Assembly (NCBI GenBank): GCA_964556545.1
Contig: CAZKWE010000029.1
Span: forward strand, 1 to 64,000
Direction of reading: 5' to 3'
DNA: 64,000 nt
DNA from: JALSKU01 sp964556545
GTDB lineage: Bacteria; Campylobacterota; Campylobacteria; Campylobacterales; JALSKU01
Shown here in pieces: positions 1-8,476 of the stretch (its first letter is position 1; each line of letters begins with the position of its first letter). A program made the translations under genes and the position numbers. The notes under the pieces are model-generated. The model worked only from the letters and a program-made list of their open reading frames with translations, ran no database searches and was not told where the DNA came from.

Positions 1-35
1 CGAAGCAGTCGTGCCGTTATCTTTGTGCCCGAAGG

Positions 36-135
36 GAAGCTCAAAAAAATTACATTTACAACGCTCAAAACTCTTGAAGTATAACAAATACGACTGCGAG
101 TTTTTCACCTTGTAAATGTAGCTTTTTTGAGCTTC
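36..135. repeat. Long imperfect inverted repeat in intergenic DNA
   Basis: Bases 36-61 and 110-135 are reverse complements over 26 positions with two mismatches, and an inner pair (67-73 with 98-104) extends the fold. The whole can form one hairpin of about 100 bases. The rest of 1-386 is AT-rich DNA in which I see no gene. The element could be a small mobile repeat of MITE type, a structured 3' end of a gene to the left of the window, or a bidirectional terminator. I cannot decide from one copy. Confidence 0.6.
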
Positions 136-352
136 TATTAAATGGGGTTTCTTTTGGTTGGGTACTTATAAATAAATAGCCCCCTGTTTTTGTGCTACTG
201 CATTTTTTCTCCAAAAATATTTAATCTTTAAAATATATTAAAAATAACTGAAAAAATATAATTTTTTTATAGACTTAAATTATATTTATTATGTATCTTT
301 ATATGATATATATCAAGATTGTTTCGTTTACTATCATTTACTTTTCTTAGTA

Positions 353-380
353 TATAATTTCACATATCAAAAACAAGGAG
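353..380 (+). promoter_or_regulatory. -10 element and RBS of the YfdX gene
   Basis: TATAAT lies at 353-358 in AT-rich DNA with no clear -35, as is usual for sigma-70 promoters of Campylobacterota. AAGGAG at 375-380 is six bases before the ATG at 387. The -10 is closer to the RBS than usual, so the transcript would have a very short leader, or the true start lies further upstream. Confidence 0.45.
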
Positions 381-386
381 TTTAAT

Positions 387-1367
387 ATGAGAAAAAGTTT
401 GATTGTTTCAACAGTTTCGGCATCATTGGTTTTTGGTGTTACTTTGGCACAGGCCGGAGCAATGTCAAAAAAAGATTTGGTCAAAAAAGAGGTGGCGGTA
501 CAAAATAAAAATTTTAAAATTGCTTCGACAAATATTCAAAAAGGTTTAATTGATACATTAAAAGCAATAAAAGCTTTGCAAAAAAATGATACAAAATCAG
601 CAAAAGCGGATTTAAATGATGCGTCAAAATATTTTGACAAGGCTTTAAAACTGGATCCAAAACTTGGCTTGGTTCCATTTGCAAATGAAATAGTAGTTTA
701 CAAATATGCAGGAACCCCAAAGGATATCGAAGAATCCGTAAAAATTGCTCAAAGTATGTTAAAGAAAAACAGTTTGCAATTTGCAAGAGATTTATTGGCT
801 CCGTTAAGAGATGAGATAGATATTTCTACCCACTACTTGCCTATGGATTTATATCCGAATTCCACCAAGATTGCAGCTAATTTGCTTAAAAAAGGTAAAA
901 CAAAAGAAGCTTTGCAAGAGTTGCAACTTGGTCTAAGTACCATTGTCAGTGATCAAGTGGTGGTTCCGATACCTCTTTTGGCAGCACAGGATTTGGTTGC
1001 AACAGCATCTAAGATAGATAAGAAAAAGAAAAAAGATGCTTTGAAACTTCTTGAAAGAGCTAAAATGGAGTTGAAAAAAGCCGTATTGTTGGGATATACA
1101 TCAAATGATACTAAATTGTATAAGTCTTTAAAAGATGAGATAAACAATTTGGAAAAAGAGATAAATGGCAAAAATAGAGTTGAAGAATTGTACAGCAAGT
1201 TGAAAAAACATTTTAAAAATCTGGTAAACAAAGTTAGAGGAGAAAGAAAATTATATAATTCCAAATCTGTACTGAACGGAACAAAAGCGGAGCACAAAAA
1301 TGCTACCAAAGAAGAAGATAAAGATGTTATCAACTTTGTAAACAAAAGCAAGCTGGATGCATTTTGA
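387..1367 (+). CDS. YfdX family exported protein
   Basis: The 326-residue product starts with a Sec signal peptide (basic residues 2-3, hydrophobic 5-20, likely cleavage after AQA at 21-23), so the mature protein should be periplasmic. The middle resembles YfdX-family proteins. It is helical, with an A-rich, K-rich segment around 60-90 and the family-like stretch KTKEALQELQL then VVVPIPLL near residues 170-200, where a leucine-rich repeat-like helix is followed by a proline-containing turn. YfdX itself is linked in enterobacteria to acid and antibiotic stress, but its biochemistry is not settled. The C-terminal 70 residues are lysine-rich and possibly coiled coil. The gene stands alone, with its own promoter and a stem-loop downstream. 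The family call is moderately firm and the role is unknown. Confidence 0.72.
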   Translation: MRKSLIVSTVSASLVFGVTLAQAGAMSKKDLVKKEVAVQNKNFKIASTNIQKGLIDTLKAIKALQKNDTKSAKADLNDASKYFDKALKLDPKLGLVPFANEIVVYKYAGTPKDIEESVKIAQSMLKKNSLQFARDLLAPLRDEIDISTHYLPMDLYPNSTKIAANLLKKGKTKEALQELQLGLSTIVSDQVVVPIPLLAAQDLVATASKIDKKKKKDALKLLERAKMELKKAVLLGYTSNDTKLYKSLKDEINNLEKEINGKNRVEELYSKLKKHFKNLVNKVRGERKLYNSKSVLNGTKAEHKNATKEEDKDVINFVNKSKLDAF

Positions 1368-1398
1368 TTCTAATTTGAAAACAACACTATAGTGCATA

Positions 1399-1450
1399 GT
1401 GCAAGAAGAAAAGACTGCTATATCAGGGGTTGACAAACTGCTTCTTGCAC
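1399..1450 (+). terminator. Stem-loop downstream of the YfdX gene
   Basis: A perfect 10-bp stem (1399-1408 with 1441-1450) encloses a 32-base loop, 30 bases after the YfdX stop. The T-run that follows is broken (TTTGC then AATTTT), so it may act as a weak terminator or protect the 3' end. Confidence 0.45.
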
Positions 1451-1523
1451 TTTGCTAAATTTTCTGAATTACTTACGGACAATCCTGCAAATTTCTTTTA
1501 CAAAACCTTATGTCTTGTCTGCC

Positions 1524-1561
1524 TTTTATGGACTATATAGGTTGATAGAGGTATCCTCAAT
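1524..1561 (+). repeat. Dispersed intergenic repeat, copy 1
   Basis: The core GGACTATATAGG, followed by TAGAGGTATCCTCAAT, recurs in divergent form at 53218-53258 (inverted) and 62855-62895 (direct). It lies in the 278-base gap before metH. No coding frame or known element explains it. Confidence 0.5.
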
Positions 1562-1645
1562 AAAAGTCTAATACATAATTTGTGTTTAAAATATAAAATG
1601 ATATGATAAAGATATTCTAAGTAGAAAATATCAAAAGGCAAACTG

Positions 1646-4600
1646 TTGAAAGATATAAAAAAATTAATCAAAGAGAGATATCTTATACTTGACGGTGCTA
1701 TGGGTACCCAGATTCAAGCTCTTAATATACCCAAAAAGATATGGGGCAAAAATGAGGGGTGCAATGAATATCTAAATGAAGTTTATGACGAAGGTATATA
1801 TAAAATTCATAAAGCTTATATAAAAGCCGGAGCCGATATTGTCAAGACTAATACTTTTGGAGCATTGCCGTGGGTTTTAGATGATTATGATATGGCGGAT
1901 AAAACATATGAGCTTGCAAAAAAAGGGGCGGCATTAGCCAAAAAAGCATGTTTGGAATATGAAACAAAAGAGAAGCCAAGATTTTGTGCGGCATCACTTG
2001 GACCGGGAACAAAACTCCCCTCTTTGGGTCACATTACTTATGATGAAATGTATATGGGATATAGGATTAGCATTGACGGTTTGATTGATGGAGGAGCAGA
2101 TCTTTTTTTGATAGAAACTGCTCAAGATCCTTTGCAGATAAAGGCTTGCATTCATGCTATAGAAGATAGCTGCACTGACAAAGGTGTGAAACTTCCTATA
2201 ATGGTTTCAGTTACCATAGAGCTTAGCGGAACTATGTTGATAGGAACCGATGCCGTTACCATAGCAACAATACTTGAGCCTTTTGATATTATTTCGCTTG
2301 GTTTTAACTGCGGAACAGGTCCCGAGCAGGTAAAAAAGCATTTGCTTACTTTGAGTAATGTTTGGAAAAAACCTATAAGTATTCATGCAAATGCCGGACT
2401 TCCTCAAAATAGAGGAGGTTATACATACTATCCTATGGGTCCTGTGGAATTTAGCGATATACAAGAGAGTTTTGGCAAAATTCCCGGTGTTGCTTTGATG
2501 GGAGGGTGCTGCGGTACTACGCCTCAGCATATAGCAGAGCTTTCAAAAAGAATGAAAGATAAAAAGCCCATACCTCCAAAAGGTAATCAGCCAAAATCCA
2601 TAGCTTCACTTTTTGAAACAAGATCTTTAAAACAAGAACCTGCCCCTTTTTTGATAGGTGAAAGAAGTAATGCCACAGGTTCGAAAGCTTTTAGAGAATT
2701 GCTTTTAAAAGAGGATTATGAGGGGACATTGTCGGTTGCACAACAGCAAGTTAGATACGGAGCTCATGGTATAGATGTCAGTGTCGGATTTGCAGGTCGA
2801 GATGAAAGTAAAGATATGAAAGAAGTTATCTCACGATATACTCAAAAGATAACTTTGCCTCTTATGCCGGATACTACTCAAATTAATGCTTTGGAGACAG
2901 CATTAAAGCTGATAGGAGGTAAGCCGATTATAAATTCGGTCAATCTTGAAGACGGTATGGAGAAATTTGATAAAGTTTGTTCTCTTGCCAAAAGATTTGG
3001 CTGTTCGCTTGTTTGTCTAACCATAGATGAAAAAGGAATGGCAAAAACAAAAAAACAAAAACTTGAAATTGCTCAGAGAATTTATGAATTAGCTACAAAA
3101 AAACATGGTATTGACCCGGCTGATTTGGTATTTGATCTTTTAACTTTTACTGTTGGAAGCGGAGACGAAGAGTACTATACTGCGGCAATAGATACCATTG
3201 AAGCTATAAGAGATTTTGCAAAGATTCATCCTGAAGTCGGTTTTGTGCTCGGAGTATCAAATATCTCTTTCGGATTGGCTCGTCATGCAAGAGAATATTT
3301 AAATTCAGTCTTTTTGCATCATTGTGTAAAGGCGGGATTGTCTATGGCAATTGTTAATGTCAAAAGTATTATTCCGTTACATAAAATGAGTGAAGAGGAG
3401 ATAAAAGTTTGTGAAGATTTGCTTTTTAACAAAAGAGACGAAGGGGATCCTCTTTTTAGATTTATAGAATTTTTTTCAGAAATTAAAGAAACAAACAAAG
3501 AAGAAGAGGACGAAGAGTATAAAAAATTAAGTGATGAAGAAAAATTAAAAAAACTGCTTATTGACGGTGATAAAGAGAGAATGATACCTCTTTTGGAAAA
3601 TGTCAAAGATAAAATCGAACCACAGAAGATAGTTAATGAAATTCTTATAGACGCAATGAAAGTTGTGGGTGAGCTTTTTGGGAGCGGACAAATGCAGCTT
3701 CCTTTTGTTTTGCAGTCTGCTGAGGTAATGAAAGCAGCAGTTGATTATCTAAATCCGTATTTGCCAAAAGTTGAAAAAGAGAGTGAAACTACTTTGATTT
3801 TGGGAACTGTAAAGGGTGATGTGCATGATGTTGGAAAAAATCTGGTTGATATTATACTTTCAAATAACGGATATAAAGTTATTAATCTGGGTATAAAAGT
3901 TGATATAGACGATTTTGTAAAAGCATACGAAAAATTTGACGCAAATGCCATAGGTATGAGTGGATTATTGGTAAAATCCACAACGGTTATGAAAGAAAAT
4001 CTTGAAATCTTAAAGCAAAAAGGCATAAAGATACCGGTATTGCTCGGAGGCGCGGCCTTGACGGATAAATTTGTAGAAGAGTTTTGCAGACCTGTTTATG
4101 ATGGAGCAATATTTTATTGTAAAGATGCATTTGAAGGCATTGAGGCAATGAGCACAATAGAAAAAGGAGATATGAATACAACATTTAAAAGAATCCAAAA
4201 AGCAGAAAATACTCCCAAGGACAAGCTTAAAAAAGAATTACCTCCGATTCCGCCATATAGCAAGATAAAAATGCCAAGTCGCAATATAAAGATACCTATT
4301 CCGCCATTTTGGGGACGAAGAGTTTTAAAAACGGATATAAAAGATATAGCTTATGAATGGATAAATCACAAAATGCTTTTTACAAGAGCATGGGGATATA
4401 CCAACAAAGGAAAAACAAAAGAGGAAAAACAAAAACAAAGAGACGAAGAGCTTTGGCCTCTTTATGAAAGAATAAAAAGAGATATAGAAAAACTTGATCT
4501 TTTTAGACCTACCTTGATATACGGATATTATCCTGTTAGAGGATATAAAGACGATATATATTTCTTTGATGAAAAAGAGGGATATTTTAATGAAAAAGAG

Positions 4601-5134
4601 GTAAATAAAGAACCACTTGAAGCAATAAAGCAAAGAGCCACAAAAGTTTTACATTTGCCAAGACAGATAAAAAAACCATATAGATGTTTAAGTGATTATC
4701 TTTCACCACACAGGCATGATGTTCTGGCACTGACTTGTGTAAGTGCAGGAGATAAATTTAGCAAATACGAACAAGAACTTTTCAAAAAAGGAAGTTATAA
4801 AGAGTATCATTTAATTCATGGTATAAGTGTAGAGTTGGCGGAAGCTTTGGCTGAAGTTATTCACAAACAGATAAGACTTGAACTTGGTATTGCTCAAAAT
4901 GAAAAACATACTCTAAGAGATGTTAAAATGTCGGCTTATCAAGGATGCAGATACTCTTTTGGGTATCCTGCCTGTCCGAATCTTGCTGATAATAGGCTGA
5001 TATTTGATCTTTTGAAGCCTGAAGAATTTGGCATAACTCTCAGCCCGACATATCAAATGCATCCGGAGCAAACTACTTCGGCTATGGTATTTCACCATAA
5101 AGAGGCAATGTATTTTAATGTTAAAGGTAATTAA
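1646..5134 (+). CDS. metH: Cobalamin-dependent methionine synthase
   Basis: MetH transfers the methyl group of methyltetrahydrofolate through cobalamin to homocysteine, making methionine in the cytosol. The 1162 residues carry all modules in order. The homocysteine domain begins with DGAMGTQ at 16-22 and has zinc ligands Cys222, Cys288 and Cys289. Next come the pterin-binding domain (about 330-590), the cap domain, the B12 domain with GDVHDVGKN (lower-ligand His727) and a C-terminal AdoMet reactivation domain with GCRYSFGYPACPNL. An acidic lysine/glutamate-rich linker (about 612-645) precedes the cap. The start is a TTG after a weak AAGGC. No metF or metE is adjacent, and I could not find a B12 riboswitch in the 278-base gap upstream. 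Length and domain content are normal for the family. Confidence 0.96.
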   Translation: MKDIKKLIKERYLILDGAMGTQIQALNIPKKIWGKNEGCNEYLNEVYDEGIYKIHKAYIKAGADIVKTNTFGALPWVLDDYDMADKTYELAKKGAALAKKACLEYETKEKPRFCAASLGPGTKLPSLGHITYDEMYMGYRISIDGLIDGGADLFLIETAQDPLQIKACIHAIEDSCTDKGVKLPIMVSVTIELSGTMLIGTDAVTIATILEPFDIISLGFNCGTGPEQVKKHLLTLSNVWKKPISIHANAGLPQNRGGYTYYPMGPVEFSDIQESFGKIPGVALMGGCCGTTPQHIAELSKRMKDKKPIPPKGNQPKSIASLFETRSLKQEPAPFLIGERSNATGSKAFRELLLKEDYEGTLSVAQQQVRYGAHGIDVSVGFAGRDESKDMKEVISRYTQKITLPLMPDTTQINALETALKLIGGKPIINSVNLEDGMEKFDKVCSLAKRFGCSLVCLTIDEKGMAKTKKQKLEIAQRIYELATKKHGIDPADLVFDLLTFTVGSGDEEYYTAAIDTIEAIRDFAKIHPEVGFVLGVSNISFGLARHAREYLNSVFLHHCVKAGLSMAIVNVKSIIPLHKMSEEEIKVCEDLLFNKRDEGDPLFRFIEFFSEIKETNKEEEDEEYKKLSDEEKLKKLLIDGDKERMIPLLENVKDKIEPQKIVNEILIDAMKVVGELFGSGQMQLPFVLQSAEVMKAAVDYLNPYLPKVEKESETTLILGTVKGDVHDVGKNLVDIILSNNGYKVINLGIKVDIDDFVKAYEKFDANAIGMSGLLVKSTTVMKENLEILKQKGIKIPVLLGGAALTDKFVEEFCRPVYDGAIFYCKDAFEGIEAMSTIEKGDMNTTFKRIQKAENTPKDKLKKELPPIPPYSKIKMPSRNIKIPIPPFWGRRVLKTDIKDIAYEWINHKMLFTRAWGYTNKGKTKEEKQKQRDEELWPLYERIKRDIEKLDLFRPTLIYGYYPVRGYKDDIYFFDEKEGYFNEKEVNKEPLEAIKQRATKVLHLPRQIKKPYRCLSDYLSPHRHDVLALTCVSAGDKFSKYEQELFKKGSYKEYHLIHGISVELAEALAEVIHKQIRLELGIAQNEKHTLRDVKMSAYQGCRYSFGYPACPNLADNRLIFDLLKPEEFGITLSPTYQMHPEQTTSAMVFHHKEAMYFNVKGN

Positions 5135-5158
5135 AAACTTTATAAAAAAGGAGAACAA

Positions 5159-7195
5159 TTGAAAAGTCCAAGAGGTTTTGGAAAGAGATATTTTTCTTTG
5201 GCTGCGATTTTGGCATTTAGTGCCGGAGCCGTTATGGCTGCGAATACCCAAAGTGTAGTTGATGCTCAAAATAAATCTTTTCATAAAAAAATAGGTAATG
5301 ATAATGACGAAGAGGATAATCCTATCGTTATATCCAAAAAGATAGAGGTTAAAGAAATTGATGCAACATTTGCATCTGAAGTTTATACACAAAAAGATAT
5401 AAAAAATTCTCACTCCAAAGATTTGTATGATTTTATAAATTCCCAAACATCACTAAACATTTCACCATCATTCGGAAACAGCTATACCCCCAAAATCGAT
5501 ATGAGAGGTTACGGTTTGGCAAATGGATATGAAAATATCGTTATTGCAGTAAACGGCAGAAGACTTAACAATATTGATATGTCCCCACAGCTTATATCCT
5601 CCATACCTATTGAAAGCATCAAGAAGATTGAAATTCTAAAGGGTAATGGTTCGCTTGAGTATGGTGATGGAGCAAATGCGGGAGTAATTAATATTGTCAC
5701 GAAAGATTTTAAGGGAGTATCTTTTAAAAATTATGCAGGTTCGCATGGTCTTGTCCATACAAACGGTAATTTTGGAGTAAAGATTGCCAAAAATGTTTTG
5801 CTTGAAGGTTTTTTAAATTTTACAAAAAGTAACGGTGATAGGATTATTTCAACCGACAACATAAAAAATAAAGATAAAAATATTAACAAAGGGTTCAAAG
5901 TAACCTATATGCCCACTGAAAAATTAAAGTTTTATTTGGGTAAAACTTTTTCAAATATAGATATAAATTATGCCAATGCCTTGACTTTGTCACAATTTGA
6001 AGCAGACCCGAAAACCATACCGGCACCGTCATGGGGAACAAAATATACAAATCAGACATACGATACATCTATTTTAAGCGGCGGTGTAAGTTATGTTATA
6101 AATTCCGCTTATTCTATTGTTGCCAAAGCAAACAAGGAAAAAAAAGTTTCTAAATATATTGGAGTTGGAAGCGGATATGAAAACAAATATGATTATACAT
6201 ATGATAGTTATAATGCAAGAGTAAATTATCAAAATAATTTTGTTAAAACCGTATTTGGTGTGCAAAAATTTGACGGCAAAAGAGAAGGGTCAAACAATAC
6301 AACCAAAAATAACCTTGGTTTTTATACAAGATCAGTTTTTTCATATAGCGATTATCATATATCACTTGGAATTAGAAATGAGAAAATAAAATATGAATTT
6401 AAAAATAACTCTTTGGATTTGACTCATGATAATACCTTGCAAGCTTATGAGATAGGCATAAATAAAAAATTATCAAAAAATTCTTCCATATTTGCTAACT
6501 ATAACCGTTCTTTTCAAACACCTGATATAGATAGACTTTTTACATATAGTTTTAGTACGGGAAATTATGAATTTAACGGATTTATAAAACCCATGAAAGT
6601 AAATAATTATAATATAGGATACAGATATATCGGTTACCCAAATAAATTAAAGATATCATTTTTCTATGCTGATGTAAAAGATGAAATATACTATAATGCC
6701 GTTCCATGGCCCAAAACTTCAAGAAATACCAATCTTGATAAAACCAGAAAGTATGGTTTTGAGATAGAAGATAAATATAATATTCATTATAATTTGTATG
6801 CAAAATTAAACTATGGTTTTGTCAGTACCAAAATAAAGCAAAACAGTTCAAATCCTGCTATTGTCGGCAATGAGATTCCGGGTGTTCCAAAACACAATAT
6901 AAAATTTTCTTTCGGATACAGACCAAATTATAAAACCACTCTTATTTTAACCCATGTTTATCGCTCGGGTACTTATGCAATGAGTGATTTTGATAAGAAT
7001 TTCGGAAAAATGAAAAGTTACAATTCAACAAATATGGTTTTAAACTATAAGATAAAAAAGTTTAATTTTTTTGCAAAAATCAATAATATTTTTGATAAAA
7101 GAAATGCTCTTTTTGCAGATAACGGATCTACTATGGGTGTATATCCCACAAACTATGAAAGAACTTTTTTATTTGGAATGAGTGTCAAATTTTGA
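5159..7195 (+). CDS. TonB-dependent outer-membrane receptor
   Basis: The 678-residue protein is an energy-gated outer-membrane importer. A signal peptide (about 1-28, ending AVMAA) leads to a plug domain (about 70-175) with the typical segments IDMRGYG, VNGRRLNN, IESIKKIEILKG and GANAGVINI. A 22-strand barrel of alternating aromatic and polar residues follows and ends in a terminal phenylalanine (GMSVKF). The start is a TTG with a strong AAAAAGGAG at 5145-5153. The stop overlaps the next gene by three bases, so it heads an operon with two inner-membrane proteins and a signalling hydrolase. The substrate cannot be told from sequence: no siderophore, haem or cobalamin genes are adjacent, apart from metH 24 bases upstream, which uses B12. 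A cobalamin or iron substrate is only a guess. Confidence 0.9.
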   Translation: MKSPRGFGKRYFSLAAILAFSAGAVMAANTQSVVDAQNKSFHKKIGNDNDEEDNPIVISKKIEVKEIDATFASEVYTQKDIKNSHSKDLYDFINSQTSLNISPSFGNSYTPKIDMRGYGLANGYENIVIAVNGRRLNNIDMSPQLISSIPIESIKKIEILKGNGSLEYGDGANAGVINIVTKDFKGVSFKNYAGSHGLVHTNGNFGVKIAKNVLLEGFLNFTKSNGDRIISTDNIKNKDKNINKGFKVTYMPTEKLKFYLGKTFSNIDINYANALTLSQFEADPKTIPAPSWGTKYTNQTYDTSILSGGVSYVINSAYSIVAKANKEKKVSKYIGVGSGYENKYDYTYDSYNARVNYQNNFVKTVFGVQKFDGKREGSNNTTKNNLGFYTRSVFSYSDYHISLGIRNEKIKYEFKNNSLDLTHDNTLQAYEIGINKKLSKNSSIFANYNRSFQTPDIDRLFTYSFSTGNYEFNGFIKPMKVNNYNIGYRYIGYPNKLKISFFYADVKDEIYYNAVPWPKTSRNTNLDKTRKYGFEIEDKYNIHYNLYAKLNYGFVSTKIKQNSSNPAIVGNEIPGVPKHNIKFSFGYRPNYKTTLILTHVYRSGTYAMSDFDKNFGKMKSYNSTNMVLNYKIKKFNFFAKINNIFDKRNALFADNGSTMGVYPTNYERTFLFGMSVKF

Positions 7196-7761
7196 TAAAC
7201 TACAGATATTATCTTTGGTATAAATTTTTCAATTCTCTGTTTTTGGGGTTGAGCGTGGGGAGTATATTTGTATTGTATACTCCCCTTCAGCCATCTGTTT
7301 ATTCTTTGGGCGGCATTGCTTTGGCACTGGGTATGCTTTTGATTGCAAAATTTTATGAAAAAATTATGAATATAAAAGATTTTTTTTATATAACACTTTT
7401 TGTAGAATTGACTGTGTTAGCATTTGTTAGCTCGTTCTTGATGCTTAATTATTCGTACAAAACGGCACTTATAGTTTATATCGGATATCAGATAACATTT
7501 GTTTTCGGCAGTTATCTTGTTAGAATGGAAACAATTGCTCTTAAGAAAACCATACTTTTATCATTTGCCGATATCGCAAAACAAAAAGGATATCTTTCAG
7601 GATTGGTGGCATCATATCTGTTTTATAAAACTCTTGAATATTTTGGTATAATAAATAAACAAATACAGGTGTATGATCTTTATATTGTAGCCTTTTTGCT
7701 TCAAATATTGATATTGTTCGTAGTTATAAAATCTTTTATACTCAAAAAGGATAAAAAATGA
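7192..7761 (+). CDS. Conserved membrane protein of unknown function
   Basis: The 189 residues contain five or six hydrophobic helices (roughly 12-30, 37-55, 63-82, 87-108, 132-150 and 160-180) with short charged loops, and a lysine-rich C-terminus. The pattern resembles half of a major-facilitator-type transporter, but no signature motif is visible and the length is only half that of the family. The start is a TTG that overlaps the stop of the TonB receptor gene, and the stop overlaps the ATG of the next gene, so translation of all three is probably coupled. The inner-membrane location is firm. The function is not known. A partner role for the TonB receptor, such as moving its cargo across the inner membrane, is inference from position only. 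Confidence 0.7.
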   Translation: MINYRYYLWYKFFNSLFLGLSVGSIFVLYTPLQPSVYSLGGIALALGMLLIAKFYEKIMNIKDFFYITLFVELTVLAFVSSFLMLNYSYKTALIVYIGYQITFVFGSYLVRMETIALKKTILLSFADIAKQKGYLSGLVASYLFYKTLEYFGIINKQIQVYDLYIVAFLLQILILFVVIKSFILKKDKK

Positions 7762-8474
7762 AAATAGATAAAGTTTTTATTGTAAATTCTTTTTCACTGC
7801 TGTTGGTGGCAAGCTCATTTTTTGTATCTCCTTGCTATGAAGATTATCTGTATTATGCAGGGCTTTTTGCATTTTCAGGTGCTTTGACCAATCAGCTTGC
7901 AATTCATATGCTTTTTGAAAAAGTTCCTTTTCTTTACGGCTCCGGTGTTATAACTTTGAAATTTGAAACATTTAAAAACTCTATTAAAAATTTAATAATG
8001 AATGAATTTTTTACAAAAGAACAGTTGGATATGTTTTTTGCAAAAGAAGAGAGTAAACTTGATTTGACGCCGATTATTGAAAATAGTGATTTCACTCCTG
8101 CTTATGAAGCATTGAAACAGAGTATAATGGAATCAAGTTTTGGTAGTATGTTTGCTATGTTTGCAGGAGAAAAAGCATTGGAGCCGTTAAAAGATGTATT
8201 TATAACAAAATTAAAAAATTCTATACTTTTGATAACAGGTTCGAATACTTTTAATGAAATGTTACAAAAAAGTCTGGCAAATTCTTCCGTAAGCAGTGAT
8301 TTGATAACCAAGATTGAAAAGATTGTAGATAGCAGACTTGAAGAGTTAACACCCGTTATGGTAAAAGATATTATTAAAAATATGATTAAAGAGTATTTAA
8401 GTTGGCTGGTACTTTGGGGTGGAGTATTTGGCGGTATTATAGGTCTTGTTTCCGTAGCTTTAAGCAGGCTTTGA
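7758..8474 (+). CDS. DUF445 family membrane protein
   Basis: The 238-residue protein has an N-terminal hairpin of two membrane helices (about 8-24 and 32-50). The segment GALTNQLAIHMLFEKVPFLY at 37-56 is characteristic of DUF445 proteins. A long soluble helical region follows (60-205), and then a C-terminal membrane helix containing WGGVFGGIIGLVS. Members of this family (YheB, YjiN) are inner-membrane proteins without an assigned biochemical role. The ATG overlaps the previous stop by four bases. The next start lies two bases after its own stop. It is the third gene of a four-gene cluster. Confidence 0.82.
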   Translation: MKIDKVFIVNSFSLLLVASSFFVSPCYEDYLYYAGLFAFSGALTNQLAIHMLFEKVPFLYGSGVITLKFETFKNSIKNLIMNEFFTKEQLDMFFAKEESKLDLTPIIENSDFTPAYEALKQSIMESSFGSMFAMFAGEKALEPLKDVFITKLKNSILLITGSNTFNEMLQKSLANSSVSSDLITKIEKIVDSRLEELTPVMVKDIIKNMIKEYLSWLVLWGGVFGGIIGLVSVALSRL

Positions 8475-8476
8475 TA

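Noticed and set aside
1368..1645. Cobalamin or SAM riboswitch upstream of metH
   Set aside because: The 278-base gap has a single hairpin and a dispersed repeat but no B12-box-like or SAM-box core. No multi-branch fold was recognised.
4913..5446. 177-residue frame on the minus strand across the metH and TonB genes
   Set aside because: It lies opposite two well supported genes, is rich in Ile, Phe and Cys and has no family signature.
8402..8476. Longer form of the MBL-GAF-HD-GYP protein
   Set aside because: The extra 25 codons overlap DUF445 in another frame and the MBL family starts at RILGSGG.
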